Source: UBA8108 sp965659285 (lineage in GTDB: Bacteria > Planctomycetota > UBA8108). From it: a stretch of 8,538 nt of DNA. The stretch is from positions 1 through 8,538 of the forward strand of contig CBFHWB010000175.1 of assembly GCA_965659285.1 (NCBI GenBank), written 5' to 3'. The notes beneath the pieces are model-generated. The model was given only the letters and a program-made list of their open reading frames with translations. It ran no database searches and was not told where the DNA came from. Both the position numbers and the translations under genes were made by a program. Numbering within the stretch: position 1 is the first letter of the stretch; every line of letters begins with the position of its first letter. Shown one piece after another: positions 1-4,977 of the stretch.

Positions 1-2
1 TC

Positions 3-1229
3 AAGCGGTTTGAAAACGGCTTTATTACTGATCCGGTCGTCCTCAGCCCGAAGAATGCCATAGCGGATATTGACGAGATCCAGAGCCAGCAGGGATTTTC
101 CGGAATCCCTATTACTGAAGACGGCACCCTGCAAGGCAAGCTGGTAGGAATCGTCACCAACCGCGACATCGACTTCGAGCCTGATCGTGGACGCCTCCTC
201 GAAGAGGTGATGGTCACCACCCTGGTAACCGCCAACGAAGGAGTGACCCTGAACGAGGCCAACAACATCCTGCGCGAATCAAAGAAGGGCAAGCTGCCCA
301 TCGTCGACAAAGATGGACGCCTGATATCCCTCGTCTCGCGGACCGATCTCAAAAAGAACCGGGACTATCCGGAGGCCAGCAAGGACGAAAGCAAGCAGCT
401 GAGAGTCGGCGCGGCCATCTCGACCCAGCTTGCCGACCGCGAGCGTCTCGATGGCCTGGTCGGTGCCGGAGTCGATCTCGTCGTTATCGACGCGGCTCAA
501 GGCGACTCGGTCTTCCAGATCGAGATGATCAAGGAAATCAAGAAGGCCTACCCGGAAGTCGACGTCCTGGCCGGCAACGTGGTCACTACAAGGCAATGCG
601 AGCACCTCATCAAGGCGGGAGCGGACGGCATCCGCATTGGCATGGGACCCGGCTCTATCTGCATCACCCAGGACACCATGGCGGTTGGCCGTGCCCAGGC
701 TACCGCCGTATACCAATGCGCCAAGTACTGCAGAACCCGTGGAATCCCGGTTGTCGCTGATGGCGGCATCAACAATACGGGAGCCCTCGGCAAGGCCCTG
801 GCCCTTGGCGCCAATGTTGGAATGATGGGCTCGATGTTCGCCGGAACGCAGGAAACGCCGGGAGACTATTTCTACAAAGATGGAATCCGGGTCAAGAAGT
901 ACCGGGGGATGGCCTCCGTAGAGGCTATGGAGCGCGGCGGAGGAAAGCGTTATATGTACTCCAATAAGAACATCAAGGTTGCCCAGGGAGTCTCCGGCCT
1001 GGTCGTCGACAAGGGTTCCGTCTATGACCTCCTCCCCTACCTCTCCCAGAGCCTGCGCCAGTCCTTCCAGGATATGGGGTACAGCACGGTCGAGAGCCTT
1101 CACCTTGCCCTGGAGAACGACGAGCTCCGCTTCGAAAGACGCACGCCCTCAGCACAGCGCGAAGGCGGAGTCCACGGATTGATGGCCTACGATGAGCCTT
1201 TTCGCGAAGGCGGACGTGATCGACAATAA
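3..1229 (+). CDS. guaB: IMP dehydrogenase, eukaryote-like type (5'-truncated by window edge)
   Basis: This enzyme oxidises IMP to XMP with NAD+, the first committed and usually rate-limiting step of GMP synthesis in the cytoplasm. The frame is open from base 3, giving 408 residues. About 108 N-terminal residues are missing, judged from my memory of the 514-residue human enzyme. Residues 1 to about 118 hold the tandem CBS (Bateman) pair, including KRFENGFITDPVVLSP and KKGKLPIV. The rest is the TIM barrel: GNVVT near 191, the catalytic loop GPGSICITQ with Cys220, ADGGI, and the flap RYMYSNKNIKVAQGVSG with Arg316 as the expected catalytic base. The C-terminus (SAQREGGVHGL) matches the animal enzyme except for a short extra REGGRDRQ tail. 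The loop reads ICITQ rather than the usual bacterial ICTTR, so this is the eukaryote-like class. The internal ATG at 207 lies inside the CBS pair and is not the start. The partner gene guaA lies 95 nt downstream. Confidence 0.97.
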   Translation, partial: KRFENGFITDPVVLSPKNAIADIDEIQSQQGFSGIPITEDGTLQGKLVGIVTNRDIDFEPDRGRLLEEVMVTTLVTANEGVTLNEANNILRESKKGKLPIVDKDGRLISLVSRTDLKKNRDYPEASKDESKQLRVGAAISTQLADRERLDGLVGAGVDLVVIDAAQGDSVFQIEMIKEIKKAYPEVDVLAGNVVTTRQCEHLIKAGADGIRIGMGPGSICITQDTMAVGRAQATAVYQCAKYCRTRGIPVVADGGINNTGALGKALALGANVGMMGSMFAGTQETPGDYFYKDGIRVKKYRGMASVEAMERGGGKRYMYSNKNIKVAQGVSGLVVDKGSVYDLLPYLSQSLRQSFQDMGYSTVESLHLALENDELRFERRTPSAQREGGVHGLMAYDEPFREGGRDRQ

Positions 1230-1238
1230 TCCATCCTC

Positions 1239-1268
1239 TTGCCGACCCGTCTCCCGCTAGGGTATCTT
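1239..1268 (+). promoter_or_regulatory. Weak sigma-70-like promoter candidate ahead of guaA
   Basis: TTGCCG (1239-1244) and TATCTT (1263-1268) are separated by 18 nt. Each matches the sigma-70 consensus at four of six positions. If it is used, transcription would start near 1275 and give a leader of about 50 nt that contains the hairpin at 1277-1299. Such matches are common by chance and the host's consensus is unknown, so this is only a suggestion that guaA may also be transcribed independently of guaB. Confidence 0.22.
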
Positions 1269-1276
1269 TTCCTTGT

Positions 1277-1299
1277 CAGCCAGCAGCCTGGCTGCTTTT
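1277..1299 (+). terminator. Hairpin with short T tract in the guaB-guaA gap
   Basis: Two mutually exclusive stems overlap here. CAGCCA (1277-1282) can pair with TGGCTG (1289-1294) around a 6-nt loop. AGCAGC (1282-1287) can pair with GCTGCT (1291-1296) around the loop CTG. TTT (1297-1299) follows the second stem. The layout fits a weak intrinsic terminator or attenuator between guaB and guaA. The T tract is short, so read-through is likely, and the element could instead be an mRNA processing or stability hairpin. Confidence 0.4.
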
Positions 1300-1312
1300 C
1301 AATGACCTGTCT

Positions 1313-1324
1313 GGATTTAAATCC
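1313..1324. promoter_or_regulatory. 12-nt perfect palindrome touching the guaA start codon
   Basis: GGATTTAAATCC is a perfect inverted repeat that ends at the base before the guaA GTG. It sits where a Shine-Dalgarno sequence would be expected, and no purine-rich ribosome binding site is visible there. It could be an operator half-site pair, or in mRNA a small 4-bp hairpin with a UUAA loop next to the start codon. No known regulator is recognised from it, and chance cannot be excluded. Confidence 0.3.
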
Positions 1325-2863
1325 GTGCCTGAATTTGTCGCAATATTAGACTTCGGTTCTCAATACACGCAACTGATCGCCCGTCGCGTACGGGAACATC
1401 ACGTCTATTGCGAAATCCTCAAATGCGATACGAGCTGCGAGGAATTGTCTCGTCATCAGCTCAAGGGAATCATACTTTCCGGCGGCCCATCGGGTGTCTA
1501 CGAGGAAGAGGCTCCTCGCTGTGATCCGGACATTTTCGATCTGAATGTCCCGGTCCTGGGAATCTGCTACGGCATGCAGCTTGGCTGCGAGCTTCTCGGC
1601 GGCAAGGTGGTCGCCGCGAGCCACAGGGAATACGGAGCGACCGAGATAGAGGTCAACACGGAAGACCCCCTGTTCAACGAAGTGAGTTCCCTGACGACGG
1701 TGTGGATGAGCCATGGTGACCGGGTCACCGAGATCGAGGAAGGCTTCGAGACCACTGCGAAAACAGATAACTGTCCCCACGCCGGCATCTGGCATAGGGA
1801 ATCCAACTTCAGGGGAATCCAGTTTCACCCCGAGGTGACGCATACTCCCGAGGGATCCAGGATTCTCCAGAACTTCCTCTACCCAATCTGCGGTTGCAGC
1901 GGAGACTGGTCCCTCAGCAAGTTCATCGATGAAAAAACCGCGGAGTTGAGAGAAACCATCGGGGCCAGGAACGTAGTTCTCGGGCTCTCCGGTGGAGTCG
2001 ACTCCAGCGTCGTGGCGCTCCTGCTCGATCGGGCCATTGGGAACCAACTGACCTGCATCTTTGTCGACAACGGAGTCCTGCGGAAAGATGAACGTGAGCA
2101 GGTCAAAACCATGTTCACCGACAACTACGATTTCAACCTGCGCGTTGTCGACGCGACAGATCTCTTCCTCGAAAGGCTCGCCGGAATTTTCGACCCCGAG
2201 GAGAAGCGCAAGCGAATTGGAAACACCTTTATCGATGTCTTCAAAGACGAAGCCGCCGGGATTGACGATGTTGAATTCCTTGCCCAGGGCACACTCTACC
2301 CCGATGTCATCGAAAGTCTCTCCCCCATAGGAGGCCCCTCGGCAACCATCAAGAGTCACCACAATGTCGGCGGCCTGCCTGAGCAACTCGGCTTCAAGCT
2401 GGTAGAACCCCTCAGGAGCCTGTTCAAGGATGAGGTCCGCCAGATCGGCAAAGAGCTCGGGCTCGCCCCAGAGCTCCTTGAACGCCAGCCCTTCCCCGGC
2501 CCCGGACTCGCTGTCAGGGTTCTCGGCGAGGTCAATGCGGAAAACCTCGAGGTCCTGCGCAACGCTGACGCCATCATCCAGGAAGAGATCGAGAAGTGGG
2601 AAGACTACCCGAGCATCTGGCAGTCCTTTGGAGTCCTGCTACCTGTGCAAACCGTTGGCGTCATGGGCGACCAGAGAACCTATGACAACGTCGTAGCTCT
2701 CCGGGTTGTAGAGTCTCTGGATGGAATGACGGCCGACTGGATCCACCTTCCCCAGAACATCCTGGGAACCATCTCTTCGCGTATCTGCAACGAGGTCCAC
2801 GGCGTCAATCGAGTCGTTCTCGACATCTCCTCCAAGCCTCCATCTACGATCGAATGGGAATGA
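1325..2863 (+). CDS. guaA: GMP synthase (glutamine-hydrolysing)
   Basis: GuaA aminates XMP to GMP using glutamine and ATP, completing GMP synthesis after IMP dehydrogenase. The 512-residue length is normal for the single-chain bacterial enzyme. Residues 4 to about 190 are the class I glutamine amidotransferase domain, with nucleophile Cys81 in GICYGMQLG and His168/Glu170 in QFHPEV. The ATP pyrophosphatase domain follows, with its P-loop LSGGVDSSV starting at 221, then IGNTFIDVF (298-306) and KSHHNVGGLP (343-352). The dimerisation domain runs from RQPFPGPGLAVR (387-398) to the near-invariant C-terminus KPPSTIEWE. The GTG start is the only plausible one: no in-frame start codon precedes it, and the conserved ILDFGSQYTQ motif begins at residue 7. 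There is no clear Shine-Dalgarno sequence, and a palindrome occupies that position. The stop overlaps the ribosome binding site of ribH. Confidence 0.98.
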   Translation: MPEFVAILDFGSQYTQLIARRVREHHVYCEILKCDTSCEELSRHQLKGIILSGGPSGVYEEEAPRCDPDIFDLNVPVLGICYGMQLGCELLGGKVVAASHREYGATEIEVNTEDPLFNEVSSLTTVWMSHGDRVTEIEEGFETTAKTDNCPHAGIWHRESNFRGIQFHPEVTHTPEGSRILQNFLYPICGCSGDWSLSKFIDEKTAELRETIGARNVVLGLSGGVDSSVVALLLDRAIGNQLTCIFVDNGVLRKDEREQVKTMFTDNYDFNLRVVDATDLFLERLAGIFDPEEKRKRIGNTFIDVFKDEAAGIDDVEFLAQGTLYPDVIESLSPIGGPSATIKSHHNVGGLPEQLGFKLVEPLRSLFKDEVRQIGKELGLAPELLERQPFPGPGLAVRVLGEVNAENLEVLRNADAIIQEEIEKWEDYPSIWQSFGVLLPVQTVGVMGDQRTYDNVVALRVVESLDGMTADWIHLPQNILGTISSRICNEVHGVNRVVLDISSKPPSTIEWE

Positions 2864-2868
2864 GGAGG
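2863..2868 (+). promoter_or_regulatory. Shine-Dalgarno of ribH
   Basis: AGGAGG overlaps the last base of the guaA stop codon and lies 10 nt before the ribH ATG. It is a full consensus match, supports the ATG at 2879, and suggests that ribosomes finishing guaA can reload on ribH. It also shows that this host uses canonical Shine-Dalgarno sequences, which makes their absence at guaA more noticeable. Confidence 0.75.
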
Positions 2869-2878
2869 CTGAAGCTAA

Positions 2879-3364
2879 ATGGCCGATCATGAAGGCAAAC
2901 CCGATGCCGGCGGAATGAGCTTCGCCATCGTCGCCTCCCGCTTCAACGACTTCATCGTCGACAACCTGGTCCAGGGAGCGACAGGCCGGCTCATTGAGCT
3001 TGGAGCGGCGAAAGACGCCATCAAGCTCTACCAGGTTCCCGGCGCGTTCGAAATACCGGGCGTCGCCCGTAAGCTCATCGACGCGGGCTCCTTCGATGGG
3101 ATCATCTGCCTTGGAGCGGTGATCCGGGGAGCGACCCCTCACTTCGACTACGTCGCCGGCGAATCAGCCCGGGAAATCGCCCGCCTGGCGGCTCGAAGTC
3201 CTGTCCCGGTCATCTACGGGGTGCTGACGACCGACGATGTAGAGCAGGCCCGCGAGAGAGCCCGGCCCAATGCCGAGAACAAGGGTACCGAAGCGGCCGC
3301 CGCGGCTGTGGAAATGGCCGCCCTGTACGCGGAATTGAAGAGAAACCTTTCACCCGATGCCTAA
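2879..3364 (+). CDS. ribH: 6,7-dimethyl-8-ribityllumazine synthase
   Basis: RibH condenses 5-amino-6-ribitylaminouracil with 3,4-dihydroxy-2-butanone 4-phosphate to make lumazine, the immediate precursor of riboflavin. Members usually form pentamers or 60-mer icosahedral shells. The 161-residue length is typical. Motifs seen are ASRFND (19-24, with substrate-stacking Phe22), VPGAFEIP (53-60), GAVIRGATPHFDYV (79-92, with the expected catalytic His88) and VPVIYGVLTTDDVEQARERA (109-128, with phosphate-binding Arg127). These align without gaps to the Bacillus subtilis numbering as I recall it. The loop after Arg127 reads ARPNAENKG where most homologues have AGTKAGNKG, keeping Asn134, Lys135 and Gly136. 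No other riboflavin gene is in the window. The gene starts 15 nt after guaA and its last 8 nt overlap nusB, so co-transcription is likely. Confidence 0.96.
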   Translation: MADHEGKPDAGGMSFAIVASRFNDFIVDNLVQGATGRLIELGAAKDAIKLYQVPGAFEIPGVARKLIDAGSFDGIICLGAVIRGATPHFDYVAGESAREIARLAARSPVPVIYGVLTTDDVEQARERARPNAENKGTEAAAAAVEMAALYAELKRNLSPDA

Positions 3365-3809
3365 ACGAAACAGAACCATAGCACGGGAGATCTCCCTGCA
3401 GGCTCTCTTCCAGCAGGATCTGACAGACAGCAAGAAGGAAGATCTCGATGACCTGCTTGCCGAAGCGGCCGAGGGGGAGCGCGGCTACGCGCGCGCCCTG
3501 GTAACCGGAGTCCTGGAAAACAAGCCGGAGCTTGACTCCAGGATCTCAGAGGTGACCGCCAACTGGAAACTCGAAAGAATCGCCGCCGTCGACCGCGCCA
3601 TCCTTCGCCTGGGGCTCTACGAACTCCTCGAGATGGCCGAGGTGCCGCCTAAGGTGGTCATCAACGAATCAGTCGAACTGGCAAAAAAATTCTCCACGGA
3701 AAAATCCGGCGCCTTCGTCAACGGCGTCCTGGACAGGATCTACCAGACGATGTCAGCCGGGCGAGAATCCTCGCCTGGAAAAGAAAACAACCACGATTCG
3801 GAGGCCTGA
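3357..3809 (+). CDS. nusB: Transcription antitermination factor NusB
   Basis: NusB binds boxA RNA together with NusE (ribosomal protein S10) and helps RNA polymerase pass terminators, chiefly in rRNA operons. The 150-residue product is an all-helical NusB fold. The N-terminus RTIAREISLQALFQQD (6-21) carries the basic RNA-binding helix. NWKLERIAAVDRAILRLGLY (69-88) and INESVELAKKFSTEKSGAFV (102-121), ending in NGVLDRI, are the most conserved family blocks. It is about ten residues longer than E. coli NusB because of a polar tail (about 136-150). The DNA coding that tail also carries the ftsY ribosome binding site. The ATG lies inside the end of ribH (8-nt overlap) with only a weak purine stretch upstream, pointing to translational coupling. 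Adjacency of ribH and nusB is widespread in bacteria. Confidence 0.96.
   Translation: MPKRNRTIAREISLQALFQQDLTDSKKEDLDDLLAEAAEGERGYARALVTGVLENKPELDSRISEVTANWKLERIAAVDRAILRLGLYELLEMAEVPPKVVINESVELAKKFSTEKSGAFVNGVLDRIYQTMSAGRESSPGKENNHDSEA
3800..3804 (+). promoter_or_regulatory. Shine-Dalgarno of ftsY inside the nusB 3' end
   Basis: GGAGG ends 8 nt before the ftsY ATG and lies within the last codons of nusB. The spacing is optimal and supports the start at 3813. Confidence 0.7.
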
Positions 3810-3812
3810 GAG

Positions 3813-4949
3813 ATGGCATGGTTCAAGCGCTGGAGATCCGGCAGGAAGGAAGAGCCCGAAACCAGGCAAGAGGAGAGTCCCCCGGTAGAACCAGCCGAAC
3901 CTCCCGCGGAACTTCCAGCGGCCGAGGAGCAGCCTGAACAGCCGACTGAAGCCGCCCCCCCGCAACGGCAGGAAGCTCCCCCGCCAGAGAAGGAACCTGG
4001 AAAAAAGAAACTGTCCGCCTGGTCCATCCTGCGCAGGGGGCTTGCCAAGACCCGTAAAAGCATCGCCGGGCTGTTCAGCCTTGGGGGAAAAGTAGATGAG
4101 GGCATGATCGATGAGATCGAGGCCGGCCTCTACGCGGCCGACTTCGGCCCGGAGACCGTAGCCGAACTGATCGACGGAGATGAAGGCCTCCGCTCCGCCT
4201 GGAAGGAAAACAAGTTCACCGAGTCCGGAGAAGTACGCGAATATCTCAAGAATCTCCTGAAGAACAACCTCAAAAAGCGGGACAACAGCCTCCTTCAGGC
4301 CGAGACGAAGCCAACCGTCATCCTGGTCTCAGGAGTCAACGGAACCGGCAAGACCACCAGCATCGCGAAGTTGTCCAACCGGCTCACCTCAGCAGGAAAA
4401 ACGGTCATCCTGGCGGCGGCCGACACTTTTCGAGCGGCCGCGGTCGAGCAGTTGACCATCTGGAGCCAGAGGCTCGGCATCGAGATCGTCACGGGGGAAG
4501 CGAACTCCGACCCGGCCTCGGTAGCCTACAGAGCCGCGGAGCGGGCGGTGGAACTCGACGCGGACTACCTGATCGTGGATACAGCGGGTCGGCTCCATAC
4601 CCAGGTCAACCTGATGAAGGAGCTCTCCAAGATTCGAAACGTTCTCGACAACAAGATCAGCGGCGCTCCGCACGAATCACTCCTCGTCCTCGATGCGACC
4701 ACGGGTCAGAACGCGCTGACGCAGGCCTCGAACTTTCTCGAAGCTGTTGACATCAGCGGGATCGTCCTGACAAAACTCGATGGGACCGCCAAAGGCGGGA
4801 TCGTGGTAGCCATCAACAACCGCCTGCAGATTCCAGTCAAATTTGTCGGCGTAGGCGAGCAGATAGACGATCTCCAGGTCTTCGAGCCCGACGGATTTGT
4901 CGATGCCCTGCTCGACTCGGCCGAAGAGCCGACAGAAGAACCCGGCTGA
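3813..4949 (+). CDS. ftsY: Signal recognition particle receptor FtsY
   Basis: FtsY is the SRP GTPase at the inner membrane that receives Ffh-bound ribosomes and hands nascent membrane proteins to SecYEG. Residues 1-12 (MAWFKRWRSGRK) form an aromatic/basic stretch suited to membrane attachment. Residues 13 to about 64 are a low-complexity Glu/Pro/Ala-rich A domain. The N domain starts at KLSAWSILRRGLAKTR (66-81). The G domain has P-loop GVNGTGKTT (174-182), DTFRAAA (204-210), DTAGR (256-260), TKLD (320-323) and closing motif GVGEQIDDLQVF (346-357). VNGTGKTT and EQIDDL distinguish FtsY from Ffh. The length, 378 residues, is within the range for forms with a short A domain. The start follows nusB by 3 nt and has a good Shine-Dalgarno. 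It is the last gene of the + strand run, facing the glycine-rich gene 28 nt away. Confidence 0.97.
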   Translation: MAWFKRWRSGRKEEPETRQEESPPVEPAEPPAELPAAEEQPEQPTEAAPPQRQEAPPPEKEPGKKKLSAWSILRRGLAKTRKSIAGLFSLGGKVDEGMIDEIEAGLYAADFGPETVAELIDGDEGLRSAWKENKFTESGEVREYLKNLLKNNLKKRDNSLLQAETKPTVILVSGVNGTGKTTSIAKLSNRLTSAGKTVILAAADTFRAAAVEQLTIWSQRLGIEIVTGEANSDPASVAYRAAERAVELDADYLIVDTAGRLHTQVNLMKELSKIRNVLDNKISGAPHESLLVLDATTGQNALTQASNFLEAVDISGIVLTKLDGTAKGGIVVAINNRLQIPVKFVGVGEQIDDLQVFEPDGFVDALLDSAEEPTEEPG

Positions 4950-4959
4950 GAAGATCAGC
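4945..4959. terminator. Small inverted repeat between convergent genes
   Basis: GCTGA (4945-4949) and TCAGC (4955-4959) form a 5-bp stem with a 5-nt loop that starts in the ftsY stop region. It is the only hairpin in the 28-nt gap between the two convergent genes and might serve either direction. It is short and lacks a T run on either side, so it is a weak candidate; rho-dependent ends are equally possible. Confidence 0.2.
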
Positions 4960-4977
4960 TTCCCGCCCGCCTTGGAA

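Noticed and set aside
207..209. ATG at 207 as a start for a short, CBS-less IMP dehydrogenase
   Set aside because: The same frame is open to the window edge and encodes conserved CBS residues before this ATG, so it is an internal Met.
279..1103. 274-codon open frame on the - strand inside guaB
   Set aside because: It lies wholly opposite a strongly conserved IMP dehydrogenase, has no recognisable motif, and is explained by codon bias of the true gene.
1346..2386. 346-codon open frame on the - strand inside guaA
   Set aside because: It is antisense to the GMP synthase coding sequence, whose motifs are intact throughout; no family resemblance in the antisense product.
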